Of a stretch of DNA of 64,000 nucleotides, positions 8,828 through 18,225 are shown piece after piece. A model generated the notes under the pieces. It had not been told where the DNA came from, searched no databases, and saw only the letters and a program-made list of their open reading frames with translations. Each line of letters begins with the position of its first letter. Positions within the stretch are counted from its first letter, which is position 1. A program made the translations under genes and the position numbers. This stretch comes from Pikeienuella piscinae (lineage in GTDB: Bacteria; Pseudomonadota; Alphaproteobacteria; Rhodobacterales; Rhodobacteraceae): positions 1,798,001 through 1,862,000 of the forward strand of contig NZ_CP049056.1 of assembly GCF_011044155.1 (NCBI RefSeq), read 5' to 3'.

Positions 8828-11800
8828 CCCTTCCCGACCACTGGGCCGCCAGCCATGACGCCGCGCGCCGCGCGCTCGAAGCGAAAGGCATGTTCCGAGC
8901 CGAGGACGAGCATGCCTCCTGCGGCGTCGGTCTCGTCGTCGCGATCGACGGCCAGCCACGCCGCGAAGTGGTCGAAAACGGCATCGCGGCGCTGAAATCG
9001 GTCTGGCATCGCGGCGCGGTCGACGCCGACGGCAAGACCGGCGACGGCGCCGGGATCCATGTCCAGATTCCGAAGAGCTTCTTCACCGACCAAATCAGAC
9101 GCACCGGGCACGAGCCGGAAGCGGGCGAGTCGATCGCCGTCGGCATGATCTTCCTGCCGCGCGCCGATTTCGCGGCGCAGGAAACCTGCCGCGCGATCAT
9201 GGAGACCGAGGTTCTCAGGCTCGGCTACTACATCTATGGCTGGCGTCAGGTGCCGGTCGATATCTCCTGTCTCGGCGAAAAGGCTAACGCCACACGCCCC
9301 GAGATCGAGCAGATCATCGTCGCCAACCGCAAGGGCGTCGACGAGGAGGTGTTCGAGCGCGAGCTCTACGTCATCCGTCGGCGCGCGGAGAAAGCCGCCG
9401 CCGCCGCTCAGGTCGCGGGCTTCTATGTCTGCTCCCTCTCCTGCCGCTCGGTGATCTACAAGGGCATGATGCTGGCGGCGGATGTCTCCGTCTTCTATCC
9501 GGACCTGAAGGATATCCGCTTCGAAAGCGCCTTCGCGATCTATCACCAGCGTTATTCGACCAACACCTTCCCGCAATGGTGGTTGGCGCAACCCTTCCGG
9601 ATGCTCGCCCATAACGGCGAGATCAACACGCTGAAGGGTAACCGGAACTGGATGCGAAGCCACGAGATCCGCATGGCGTCCGCCGCGTTTGGCGACATGG
9701 CGGAGGAGATCAAGCCGATCATCGCCGCCGGCTCCTCCGACAGCGCCGCGCTAGACAGCGTGTTCGAGGCGATGGTCCGCGCCGGACGCAACGCGCCGAT
9801 GGCGAAAACCATGCTGGTGCCGGAGGCCTGGTCGAAGGCCGCCACCGGCATGCCTGAAGAATGGCGGGCGATGTACGCCTATTCCAACTCGGTGATGGAG
9901 CCCTGGGACGGGCCGGCTGCGCTTTCCGCCACCGACGGGCGCTGGGTGATGGCCGGAGCCGACAGAAACGGGCTGCGCCCGATCCGGTATGTCGTCACCG
10001 GCGAAGGGCTGCTGATCGCCGGATCGGAGACCGGAATGGCGCCCTTCAACGAGGCCACGGTGCGTGAGAAGGGCGCGCTCGGCCCCGGCCAGATGATCGC
10101 CGTCGACATGACGAAGGGCCGGCTTCTGCGCGATACGGAGTTGAAGGACGAACTCGCCGCGGCGGAGCCTTTCGCCGAGTGGAGCGACAAGATCACCGAC
10201 ATGGAGGAGACGCTCGCGGGCCAACCGGAGCCACGCATCTTCGACGCGCGTGACCTTCGCCGCCGGCAAATCGCCGCCGGCTATTCGATCGAGGAGCTTG
10301 AATCGATTCTTCATCCGATGGCGGAGGACGCAAAGGAGGCCATCGGTTCGATGGGCGACGACACGCCGGTCGCGGTGCTGTCGGATCGCTACCGGCCGCT
10401 CTCGCATTTCTTCCGACAGAATTTCAGCCAGGTGACCAATCCGCCGATCGACAGCCTGCGCGAGCATCGGGTGATGAGCCTCAAGACGCGGTTCGGGAAC
10501 CTGAAGAACGTTCTGGACCAGTCATCGGCGCAGACCGAGATCGTGACGCTGGAGAGCCCGGTCGTCTCAACCGGCCAGTTCACAGCGATGAAGGCCGCCT
10601 TCGGCGACCAGGCGGCCGAGATCGACTGCCTCTTTCCAGCGGACGGCGCCGAGGACGCGCTCAGGCAGGAGCTCGAGCGCATCCGCTACGAGGCCGAGCA
10701 AGCGGTCCGCGCGGGCGCCGCGCATCTCATACTCACCGATGAGCGGCTCGACGCCGACAATGTCGGCATGCCGATGATTCTCGCCACATCGGCCGTGCAC
10801 AGCTGGCTGGTTCGGCAGGGGCTGCGCACATTCACGTCGATCAACGTACGCTCAGCGGAATGCCTCGACCCGCATTATTTCGCGGTGCTGATCGGCGCCG
10901 GAGCGACGACGGTGAACGCCTATCTCGCACAGGAATCCCTCGCCGCGCGGGTCGACAAGGGCCTTCTGGAGATGTCGGTGGAGGAAGCGGTGGCGCGGTT
11001 CCGCGAGGCGGTGGACCAGGGCCTTCTGAAGATCATGTCGAAGATGGGGATCTCAGTCGTCTCTTCCTATCGCGGCGGGCTGAACTTTGAGGCGGTCGGG
11101 CTTTCGCGGGCCATGGTCGCGGAATATTTCCCAGGCATGCCTTCGCGCATCTCTGGCATCGGCGTCTCCGGCATCCAGAAGAAGACCGTGGCGATTCACG
11201 CCCTCGCCTACCGCTCGGCGGCCGAAGCGCTGCCGATCGGCGGCATCTATAAGTTCAGGCGCAAGGGCGAGACCCACGCTTGGGGCGCCAACGTACTGCA
11301 CCTCCTGCAGGCGGCGGTCGACACCGGCTCCTATGAGCGGTTCAAGACCTATTCCGAGGCGATGCTCGCGCAGCCGCCGATCCATCTTCGCGATCTCATA
11401 GATTTCAAGCCGCTGGGAGAGCCCGCGCCGATCCATGAAGTCGAGAGCATCACCTCGATCCGCAAACGTTTCGTGACCCCCGGCATGTCGCTTGGCGCGC
11501 TCAGCCCGGAAGCGCACAAGACGCTCAACATCGCGATGAACAGGATCGGCGCCAAATCGGATTCCGGCGAAGGGGGCGAAGACCCGAAGCACTTTCAGCC
11601 GGAACCGAACGGCGACAACCCTTCGGCGAAGATCAAGCAGGTCGCATCCGGGCGTTTTGGCGTTACGGCGGAATATCTCAACAACTGCACCGAGTTGGAG
11701 ATCAAGGTCGCGCAAGGCGCCAAGCCCGGCGAAGGTGGGCAGTTGCCCGGCTTCAAGGTGACGGAGATGATCGCCAGGCTCCGGCTTTCGACGCCGGGCG

Positions 11801-13356
11801 TCACGCTGATCAGCCCGCCACCGCATCACGACATCTATTCGATCGAGGATCTGGCGCAGCTCATCTACGACCTGAAGCAGATCAACCCGGAAGCCAAGGT
11901 ATGCGTGAAGCTCGTCGCCGCTACAGGCGTCGGCACCATCGCCGCCGGCGTCGCCAAGGCGAAGGCCGACGTGATCCTGATCGCCGGCCATAACGGCGGC
12001 ACCGGGGCCAGCCCGCAGACCTCGATCAAGTATGCCGGGCTGCCGTGGGAGATGGGCTTGACCGAGGCGCATCAGGTGCTCAGCCTCAACAAGCTCCGCG
12101 ACCGGGTGACGCTGCGCACGGATGGCGGCCTCAGGACCGGGCGCGACATCGTCATCGCGGCGATGATGGGGGCGGAGGAATACGGCATCGGCACCGCATC
12201 TCTTGTCGCCATGGGCTGCATCATGGTCCGGCAGTGCCAGTCCAACACCTGTCCGGTCGGCGTGTGCGTGCAGGATGAACGTCTGCGCGAGAAATTCACC
12301 GGCACGGCGGACAAGGTGGTCAACCTCTTCACCTTCATCGCCACCGAGATCCGTGAGATCATGGCGGAAATCGGCGCCCGCTCGATGGACGAGATCATCG
12401 GCCGCGCCGACCTTCTCGCGCAGGTCAGCCGCGGCGCGGCGCATCTCGACGATCTCGATCTCAACCCGATGCTGGTCCGCGTCGATGAAGTCGCGTCGCT
12501 GACATACCCGATGGGCAAGAAGCGCAATGAGGTGCCGGATACGCTCGACGCGCAAATCGTCGCCGACGCGCAGCCGTTTTTCCGCGACGGCGAGAAGATG
12601 CAGTTGAACTACACCGTGAAGAACACGCACCGCACCATCGGGACGCGGGTTTCATCCCATATCGTCCGGCGTTTCGGGATGCGGAACGAACTGCAGGCGA
12701 ACCACCTGACGGTGCGGCTTAACGGCTCCGCCGGGCAGAGCCTCGGCGCATTCGCCGCGCCCGGCCTGAAGCTGGAGGTGCATGGCGACGCCAACGATTA
12801 TGTCGGCAAAGGGCTTTCGGGCGGGATGATCACGGTCCGCCCCCCGCTCGGCAGTCCCTTGGTTCCGCAGGACAATACGATTATCGGCAACACCGTGCTC
12901 TACGGCGCGACGGCGGGCAGGCTTCTCGCCAACGGACGAGCCGGCGAGCGGTTCGCCGTCCGAAATTCCGGCGCCACGGCGGTGATCGAAGGGTGTGGCT
13001 CCAACGGTTGCGAATACATGACCGGCGGCGTCGCAGTGATCCTCGGCCGCGTAGGCGACAATTTCGGCGCCGGAATGACCGGCGGCATGGCCTATATCTG
13101 GGATGCGACCGGCAGTTTCGAAACCCGCGCGAACCCGGATAGCATCGTCTGGAGACGGATCGCTTCGGCGCATTGGGAGAGCGAGCTGAAATCCCTCGTC
13201 GCGGAACATGTGCGGGAGACAGCGAGCCCGCTCGCCGAGGAGATCCTTCGCGACTGGGACGTGGCGCTCGGCCGGTTCTGGCAGGTCTGCCCGAAGGAGA
13301 TGCTGAACCGCCTCGCCGCGCCGCTTTCGGACGAGGCGGAGGCCGGGGTCGCCTGA
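8824..13356 (+). CDS. gltB: Glutamate synthase (NADPH) large subunit
   Basis: This is the alpha subunit of NADPH-GOGAT, 1510 residues, the usual length. The N-terminal class II glutaminase domain starts at EHASCGVGL, where Cys33 should become the N-terminal nucleophile after processing. The central and FMN-binding synthase domains follow, with GEGGEDPKHF and AGHNGGTGASPQTSIKYAG. The [3Fe-4S] cysteines are in the segment CIMVRQCQSNTCPVGVC. The C-terminal GXGXG beta-helix domain ends with GSNGCEYMTGG. It works with GltD in ammonium assimilation in the cytoplasm. The start overlaps the upstream GFA gene. Confidence 0.98.
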   Translation: MTLPDHWAASHDAARRALEAKGMFRAEDEHASCGVGLVVAIDGQPRREVVENGIAALKSVWHRGAVDADGKTGDGAGIHVQIPKSFFTDQIRRTGHEPEAGESIAVGMIFLPRADFAAQETCRAIMETEVLRLGYYIYGWRQVPVDISCLGEKANATRPEIEQIIVANRKGVDEEVFERELYVIRRRAEKAAAAAQVAGFYVCSLSCRSVIYKGMMLAADVSVFYPDLKDIRFESAFAIYHQRYSTNTFPQWWLAQPFRMLAHNGEINTLKGNRNWMRSHEIRMASAAFGDMAEEIKPIIAAGSSDSAALDSVFEAMVRAGRNAPMAKTMLVPEAWSKAATGMPEEWRAMYAYSNSVMEPWDGPAALSATDGRWVMAGADRNGLRPIRYVVTGEGLLIAGSETGMAPFNEATVREKGALGPGQMIAVDMTKGRLLRDTELKDELAAAEPFAEWSDKITDMEETLAGQPEPRIFDARDLRRRQIAAGYSIEELESILHPMAEDAKEAIGSMGDDTPVAVLSDRYRPLSHFFRQNFSQVTNPPIDSLREHRVMSLKTRFGNLKNVLDQSSAQTEIVTLESPVVSTGQFTAMKAAFGDQAAEIDCLFPADGAEDALRQELERIRYEAEQAVRAGAAHLILTDERLDADNVGMPMILATSAVHSWLVRQGLRTFTSINVRSAECLDPHYFAVLIGAGATTVNAYLAQESLAARVDKGLLEMSVEEAVARFREAVDQGLLKIMSKMGISVVSSYRGGLNFEAVGLSRAMVAEYFPGMPSRISGIGVSGIQKKTVAIHALAYRSAAEALPIGGIYKFRRKGETHAWGANVLHLLQAAVDTGSYERFKTYSEAMLAQPPIHLRDLIDFKPLGEPAPIHEVESITSIRKRFVTPGMSLGALSPEAHKTLNIAMNRIGAKSDSGEGGEDPKHFQPEPNGDNPSAKIKQVASGRFGVTAEYLNNCTELEIKVAQGAKPGEGGQLPGFKVTEMIARLRLSTPGVTLISPPPHHDIYSIEDLAQLIYDLKQINPEAKVCVKLVAATGVGTIAAGVAKAKADVILIAGHNGGTGASPQTSIKYAGLPWEMGLTEAHQVLSLNKLRDRVTLRTDGGLRTGRDIVIAAMMGAEEYGIGTASLVAMGCIMVRQCQSNTCPVGVCVQDERLREKFTGTADKVVNLFTFIATEIREIMAEIGARSMDEIIGRADLLAQVSRGAAHLDDLDLNPMLVRVDEVASLTYPMGKKRNEVPDTLDAQIVADAQPFFRDGEKMQLNYTVKNTHRTIGTRVSSHIVRRFGMRNELQANHLTVRLNGSAGQSLGAFAAPGLKLEVHGDANDYVGKGLSGGMITVRPPLGSPLVPQDNTIIGNTVLYGATAGRLLANGRAGERFAVRNSGATAVIEGCGSNGCEYMTGGVAVILGRVGDNFGAGMTGGMAYIWDATGSFETRANPDSIVWRRIASAHWESELKSLVAEHVRETASPLAEEILRDWDVALGRFWQVCPKEMLNRLAAPLSDEAEAGVA

Positions 13357-13379
13357 GGCGGCCGGCGCGCCGCGGTCCG

Positions 13380-14027
13380 TCAGCGGCGGGTGAAGATCAC
13401 GGCGCGGAAACGGTCCGTGCGGTGCTCGTGCTTCGCGCTTTCGGCGTAGATGCGCCCTTCCTCGATGCGCAGCGCGCCGATATCGCCTGCGTTTTCGAAC
13501 GCTTGGAGGAGCGCGCCAAAGCCGGCTTCAAAGACTTCCGCATTGACGCCAAGAACGAAGAGCGCGCCGGGGCGTGCGATGCGAACAAGTTCGTTCAACG
13601 CTTCCGGTCCGACATGACCATGCGTGAAGGTCCCGGCGCTGATGAAGCCGCCATAAGCCGAGTCCTCGAAAGGCAGAACGCCGGTCAGATCGGCCTCGAT
13701 CAGATTGCGGTAAACCGCTTTCGCGCGCGCCGCCGCGAGCATCTCGGCCGATATGTCGACGCCATCTAATTCGAAACTTGGCAGCGCAGCGCGGAGGGCT
13801 ACGCCGACCAGCCCGGTGCCGCAGCCGATATCGAGCGCCGGCGTCGCCCCGCCTGCGCCGGGCTGGGCCGCAAAAAGCGCCGCGAGTCGCTCGGGATAGA
13901 CGTAGCCATGCGCGCCCGCGAAACTCTCGTCATAGGTTTCCGCCCAGTCGCGATAGAGCCGCCGCGAGTCTTCCGGCGTTCTGAGCGCGTAAGCGTCGTC
14001 GAGACCTGTCTCTTCCTTCTTTTCCAT
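13380..14027 (-). CDS. Class I SAM-dependent methyltransferase
   Basis: The 215-residue product has the class I SAM-binding motif [16 protein letters not shown] at about residues 63-78, then the acidic loop VDISAEML and DLTGVLPF. A late [16 protein letters not shown] matches the strand beta-5 region of methyltransferase type 11/25 proteins. No signal peptide is seen. The ATG at 14027 is preferred over an in-frame TTG 36 bases upstream. It converges on gltB with a 23-base gap and is divergent from mtgA. The substrate is unknown. Confidence 0.8.
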   Translation of the reverse strand: MEKKEETGLDDAYALRTPEDSRRLYRDWAETYDESFAGAHGYVYPERLAALFAAQPGAGGATPALDIGCGTGLVGVALRAALPSFELDGVDISAEMLAAARAKAVYRNLIEADLTGVLPFEDSAYGGFISAGTFTHGHVGPEALNELVRIARPGALFVLGVNAEVFEAGFGALLQAFENAGDIGALRIEEGRIYAESAKHEHRTDRFRAVIFTRR

Positions 14028-14207
14028 CGCCGAGGGATAGCCCCGCCCGTCGTGACGGCGCAAGAAACGGTCAGAGTGAATTGTCGTCGCTGCGCTTCTC
14101 GGTTACGTCTTCGCCATGCGCGCAAGCAATCCCGACCCGGCGAGACGCGCGACGCCGGTTCAGGGGAACTGTCGTCGGCGGGAGACCTGCGCGCGGGCGT
14201 TCACCGG

Positions 14208-14897
14208 ATGAAGCGCGCGCGGCGGCTCTTCCGCGCGCTCGCGCGGCGCGTCATGCGCCTTCTCGTGACCGCGGCGCTGGTCGCCTCGCTCTGGGTCGTC
14301 GCCTATCGCTGGATCGACCCGCCGGTGACCTATCTGATTGCTTCCGAATGGTTGCGGCTGGGCGATGTCAGTCGGGACTGGCGCGATCTGGACGAGATTT
14401 CCCCCGATATGGCGCGCGCCGCGATGGGCGGCGAGGATGCGAAATTCTGCGCGCATTACGGCTTCGATTTCAAATCGATCAGAATGGCGCTGGCGGACGA
14501 ACGCCGCCGCCGCGGCGCCTCCACAATCTCCCAGCAGGTCGCGAAGAACGCTTTCCTCTGGCCCGGCGCGAACTGGCTCCGCAAGGGACTGGAGGCCGGA
14601 TTCACCGTGCTCATCGAGCTTTCCTGGCCAAAAGCGCGGATCATGGAGGTCTATCTGAACATCGCCGAGATGGGGCCAGGCGTCTTTGGAGCGGAGGCGG
14701 CGGCGCAGCACTGGTTCGGAAAGCCCGCAAGCAAGCTTTCGCTTCGGGAGGCGGCCCGCATCGCCGCGATCCTGCCGAATCCTCGCGAGCGGAACGCGGC
14801 CCGCCCCTCCGCCTATGTCGGCCACCGCGCCGGCGCCATCGCCGACGGCGCCGACACCTTGCGCGCCGAAGGGCGGGCCGACTGCGTCTCTCCATAG
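14208..14897 (+). CDS. mtgA: Monofunctional biosynthetic peptidoglycan transglycosylase
   Basis: This membrane-anchored GT51 enzyme polymerises lipid II into glycan strands. The 229-residue product has one N-terminal transmembrane anchor (about residues 15-33) and then the transglycosylase domain. The catalytic Glu is in [14 protein letters not shown], followed by [18 protein letters not shown] and then [20 protein letters not shown], which carries the second key Glu region. The ATG was placed at 14208, ahead of a basic segment typical for MtgA, although the frame is open further upstream. GST and queG follow on the same strand. Confidence 0.95.
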   Translation: MKRARRLFRALARRVMRLLVTAALVASLWVVAYRWIDPPVTYLIASEWLRLGDVSRDWRDLDEISPDMARAAMGGEDAKFCAHYGFDFKSIRMALADERRRRGASTISQQVAKNAFLWPGANWLRKGLEAGFTVLIELSWPKARIMEVYLNIAEMGPGVFGAEAAAQHWFGKPASKLSLREAARIAAILPNPRERNAARPSAYVGHRAGAIADGADTLRAEGRADCVSP

Positions 14898-14977
14898 GAT
14901 ACGGCGCGCCGCGCCGGTTGCTTTCCCGGCCCACAGGATGCAATCAGGCGGAAATCACCGGATCGAGCACAACCGAC

Positions 14978-15646
14978 ATGCGCCGCCTCTTCCACCTGCC
15001 GCTTTCGCCCTTCTGCCGCAAGGTTCGCCTCACGCTCGGCGAGAAACGCATCGAGGCCGAACTCGTCGAGGAGCGGCCCTGGGACCGGCGGATCGATTTC
15101 CTTCGTCTCAACCCGGCCGCCGCGGTGCCGGTCTTCGTCACGATGGAGGGATCGGTTCTTTCGGATTCAAACGCCATTTGCGAATATCTGGAGGAGACCG
15201 GCCCGGAACCGAGGCTGCTCCCGTCCGACCCGATCGACCGGGCGGAGGCGCGCCGGCTCGTCGCGTGGTTCGACGACAAGTTTCACCGCGAAGTGACGGT
15301 GAACCTCGTCTACGAACGGGTGAACAAGCGCCTGAAAAAGGCCGGCTACCCGGATAGCGCCTTCGTGAAGGCGGGCGCGAAGAACGTCAAACACCATCTC
15401 GAATATATCGGCTGGCTGATCGAGGGCCGGAAATGGCTGGCGGGCGACGAGCTTTCGCTCGCCGATTTCGCCGCCGCCGCGCATCTTTCCTGCATCGACT
15501 ATTGCGGCGATTGCCCGTGGGAGATTTCTCCGGCGGCGAAGGATTGGTACGCGCGGGTGAAGTCGCGCCCGGCCTTCCGGCCGCTGCTGGCGGACCATAT
15601 CCCCGGTTTTCCACCGAAGCCGCATTACGCCGATCTCGACTTCTGA
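14978..15646 (+). CDS. Glutathione S-transferase family protein
   Basis: The 222-residue product has the thioredoxin-like N-terminal half, with [17 protein letters not shown] at about residues 6-22. The Ser/Cys region could activate glutathione, and AAAVPVF and [12 protein letters not shown] bind its gamma-glutamyl part. The C-terminal helical half carries [13 protein letters not shown], the usual GST N-capping box. It ends two bases before the GTG start of queG. No specific reaction can be assigned; detoxification or reductive roles are typical of the family. Confidence 0.88.
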   Translation: MRRLFHLPLSPFCRKVRLTLGEKRIEAELVEERPWDRRIDFLRLNPAAAVPVFVTMEGSVLSDSNAICEYLEETGPEPRLLPSDPIDRAEARRLVAWFDDKFHREVTVNLVYERVNKRLKKAGYPDSAFVKAGAKNVKHHLEYIGWLIEGRKWLAGDELSLADFAAAAHLSCIDYCGDCPWEISPAAKDWYARVKSRPAFRPLLADHIPGFPPKPHYADLDF

Positions 15647-15648
15647 TC

Positions 15649-16758
15649 GTGAACGACCTCCGCGCCGCGCTGAAGGAGAAAGCGCGCGAAGAAGGCTTCG
15701 CCGCGATCGGCGTGACACGCCCCGACGCGATGGCGGCGGAGACGGCGCCGGCGCTCGCCCGCTATCTTGAACACGGCCGCCACGGCGAGATGGACTGGAT
15801 GGCTGAACGGACAGCGTGGCGGGGCGATCCGGCGGCGCTCTGGCCCGCCGCGCGCTCGGTCATCATGCTGGCGGAGTCCTACGGGCGGGACCATGATCCG
15901 CTCTCGGTTCTGCGCAAGTCCGACCGAGGCGCGGTTTCGGTTTATGCGCGCGGGCGGGACTATCATGACATCGTCAAGAAGCGACTGAAACGCCTCGGCC
16001 GCTGGCTGGTGGCGGAGACCGGGGCGGAAATCAAGGTCTTCGTCGACACCGCGCCGGTGATGGAGAAGCCGCTGGCCGAAGCCGCCGGGCTTGGCTGGCG
16101 CGGCAAGCACACCAATCTCGTCGGCCGCGAACTCGGCTCCTGGTTCTTTCTCGGCGCGATCTTCACCACCGCCGAGATCCCGCCCGAAGAGCGGCACGCG
16201 GACCGCTGCGGCGCCTGCCGGCGCTGTCTCGACATCTGTCCGACCGCCGCCTTTCCGGCGCCCTACGAGCTCGACGCCAGGCGCTGCATCTCCTATCTCA
16301 CAATCGAGCTGAAAGGGCCGATCCCGCGGGAGATGCGCCCTCTGATCGGCAACCGGATCTATGGATGCGATGACTGCCTTGCAGTCTGCCCCTGGAACAA
16401 GTTCGCGCAATGCGCGAGCGATATCCGCTATCAGGGAGATCCGGCGCTGGCGGCGCCGCCGCTCGAAACGCTGGCGGCGTTGGACGACGCAGCCTTCCGG
16501 ACGCTCTTTTCAGGCTCCCCGGTGAAGCGGATCGGCAGGGCGCGGTTTATCCGAAATGTTCTCGTCGCCATCGGCAATTCGGGCGACGCGGCGCTTGCGC
16601 CGGCGGCCGAAGCCCGGCTCGACGACGAGGCGCCGCTGGTCCGTGGCGCCGCGGCGTGGGCGCTGTCGCGGATACTCCCACGCGCGGCGCTCGCCCGGCT
16701 GCGGCGAAGAGACGATGATCCGACGGTCGAAGAGGAATGGCGGGCGGCCCTCGGCTGA
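15649..16758 (+). CDS. queG: Epoxyqueuosine reductase
   Basis: QueG reduces epoxyqueuosine to queuosine in tRNA (last step of de novo queuosine synthesis), using cobalamin and two [4Fe-4S] clusters. The 369-residue product shows the cobalamin-dependent core with [20 protein letters not shown]. The ferredoxin-like clusters follow in [16 protein letters not shown] and [16 protein letters not shown]-terminal HEAT-like segment is present (about residues 300-365). The start is a GTG two bases after the GST stop, without a strong ribosome binding site, so translation may depend on coupling. The product begins [16 protein letters not shown], as expected for the family. Confidence 0.95.
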   Translation: MNDLRAALKEKAREEGFAAIGVTRPDAMAAETAPALARYLEHGRHGEMDWMAERTAWRGDPAALWPAARSVIMLAESYGRDHDPLSVLRKSDRGAVSVYARGRDYHDIVKKRLKRLGRWLVAETGAEIKVFVDTAPVMEKPLAEAAGLGWRGKHTNLVGRELGSWFFLGAIFTTAEIPPEERHADRCGACRRCLDICPTAAFPAPYELDARRCISYLTIELKGPIPREMRPLIGNRIYGCDDCLAVCPWNKFAQCASDIRYQGDPALAAPPLETLAALDDAAFRTLFSGSPVKRIGRARFIRNVLVAIGNSGDAALAPAAEARLDDEAPLVRGAAAWALSRILPRAALARLRRRDDDPTVEEEWRAALG

Positions 16759-16945
16759 AGGGTGCGCCGCGCTGACCGTCACACCCCACCAACCCACCCT
16801 CCCGCGGCGCGCGCCGACCATGGCGCCTATCGGACGCCGGCGCGGGGGCTCCACCGCCAACCACCCGGCCGCATGCCGAGAGCGAAAGGCTTCCGATCGC
16901 CGCGAGCGGCGCGACGGCACGGCGCGGAACGGTTGACGCGGCGGC

Positions 16946-17584
16946 CTACTCGGAAAGGAATATCGCCACGGCCTGCGCCCGGTTTCGCACGTCCAGCTTC
17001 TCGTAGAGATTGCGCAGATGGAACTTCACGGTGTTGACGCTGACGCCGAGATCCTCGGCCAGCCGGTTATTGGTCGCGCCGTCGGCGAGCGCGGCCAGCA
17101 ATTCCCGCTCACGTTTCGTCAACGCGGCCATTGGCGGCTGACGACGGGCGGCGGCGGGAAAATCGCGCCCGCCATTGGCGGCGGCCGCGATCGCCTGCAG
17201 GAGACGCTCCGGTTGCTCCGACTTGTGCACCAAGCCTGCGGCGCCCTCCCGAATCGCGGCGCGCAGCGCCATGTCCGACAGATCGCCGGTGTAGATCACA
17301 ACTTTCGGCGGGTTCGCCATCGCCGAAATTCGCTGCAACAGGCTTTTCCCGCCGCCACCCCGCGCCATCACCCAGCCGGAGACGGCGACGTCCACCGGCG
17401 CCGCCACCCCGCGCGCGGCGTAATCGGCCAGGAATGCTTCGCCATCCGCGGCCGACATCACGAGATCGAACCTGCCGTCCTCACGCAGTATCTGGTCCAG
17501 GCCGCGCCGCACGAGCGGATTCTTGTCGATCACCGCTACGGTGATCGGCTGCGCGCGGCGATGGGAGAGCGAAATCGGGCTCAT
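16946..17584 (-). CDS. LuxR-family response-regulator-like transcription factor with degenerate receiver domain
   Basis: The 212-residue product has a receiver-like N-terminal half (about 14-130) and a GerE/LuxR DNA-binding C-terminus with LTKRERELLAALADG and the recognition helix region GVSVNTVKFHLRNLYEKL. The receiver lacks its phosphoacceptor: where DxxxxD is expected the protein has DVAVSG (65-70), so Gly70 replaces Asp, although the Thr (VIYTGD) and Lys (VHKSEQPE) positions are kept. It may therefore work without phosphorylation. An in-frame ATG 36 bases upstream is possible. It lies 51 bases downstream of DUF2244 and ctaD on the same strand. Confidence 0.87.
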   Translation of the reverse strand: MSPISLSHRRAQPITVAVIDKNPLVRRGLDQILREDGRFDLVMSAADGEAFLADYAARGVAAPVDVAVSGWVMARGGGGKSLLQRISAMANPPKVVIYTGDLSDMALRAAIREGAAGLVHKSEQPERLLQAIAAAANGGRDFPAAARRQPPMAALTKRERELLAALADGATNNRLAEDLGVSVNTVKFHLRNLYEKLDVRNRAQAVAIFLSE

Positions 17585-17635
17585 GAGCGACGTTATGGCA
17601 GGCGCGCCTGGTCCTGCCAAGCGAACCGGCGCGAG

Positions 17636-18208
17636 TCAGACCGCCCGATGCAGCCCTGCGATCCGGGCCCGCAATTCGGTCGCCAGCTCCATTCTCTCCT
17701 CGGGGGTCAGGAATGCGCCGAGCTCGATTCGCCTTCCCGCCCCGCGCAACGTCAGGTAGTGTTCGACGTTCCTGGTCTCCGTCAGATCGATGTCCACCCA
17801 GTATGGATTCGCCGCCCAGCGTCTGACCCGTCCCCAGGGTTCGCGGCGCTCCACGGCGATGGCGTCGGGCCAGAGCCTTAGCTCCTCCGTCACTCGTCCG
17901 CTCCGGTAGCTGAGCTTCATGAAGCCCCAGAGCGCCAATAGCGCTATCCCGGCATAGGGCGCCAACGCCAGCGCGGCGGGCGTGGCGGAGAGGGCGAGCA
18001 GCGGCAGCGCGAACGCCGCCGCCGAAAGCGCCATCAGCCAACGAAAGCCCCGCCGGCTGAGCGAACGGTGCGGCCAGAGCGTCACCGCCCATACCGGCGG
18101 ATCGACACGTTCAAACGGATCCTTCGTCGGTCCGCCGCCCCAATTGAACGCAGACGCGGCCGGCGGTTCCCCGCCGGCCGCGTCGGACAGTATCGGTTCA
18201 TCCGCCAT
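17636..18208 (-). CDS. DUF2244 domain-containing membrane protein
   Basis: The 190-residue product has a Pro/Gly-rich N-terminus and two adjacent transmembrane segments (about residues 57-95). A C-terminal cytoplasmic beta-rich half has WVDIDLTETRNVEHYLTLRG and ELGAFLTPEER. This is the DUF2244 family, which in alphaproteobacteria commonly sits beside cytochrome c oxidase genes. Here it is 17 bases downstream of ctaD, which supports a role tied to the oxidase or its membrane environment. No biochemical function is established. Confidence 0.88.
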   Translation of the reverse strand: MADEPILSDAAGGEPPAASAFNWGGGPTKDPFERVDPPVWAVTLWPHRSLSRRGFRWLMALSAAAFALPLLALSATPAALALAPYAGIALLALWGFMKLSYRSGRVTEELRLWPDAIAVERREPWGRVRRWAANPYWVDIDLTETRNVEHYLTLRGAGRRIELGAFLTPEERMELATELRARIAGLHRAV

Positions 18209-18225
18209 CGGGCGCGATGCTCCCG

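Noticed and set aside
11053-12630. Minus-strand frame of 525 codons antisense to gltB
   Set aside because: gltB is unambiguous here, and the antisense translation has no recognisable domain.
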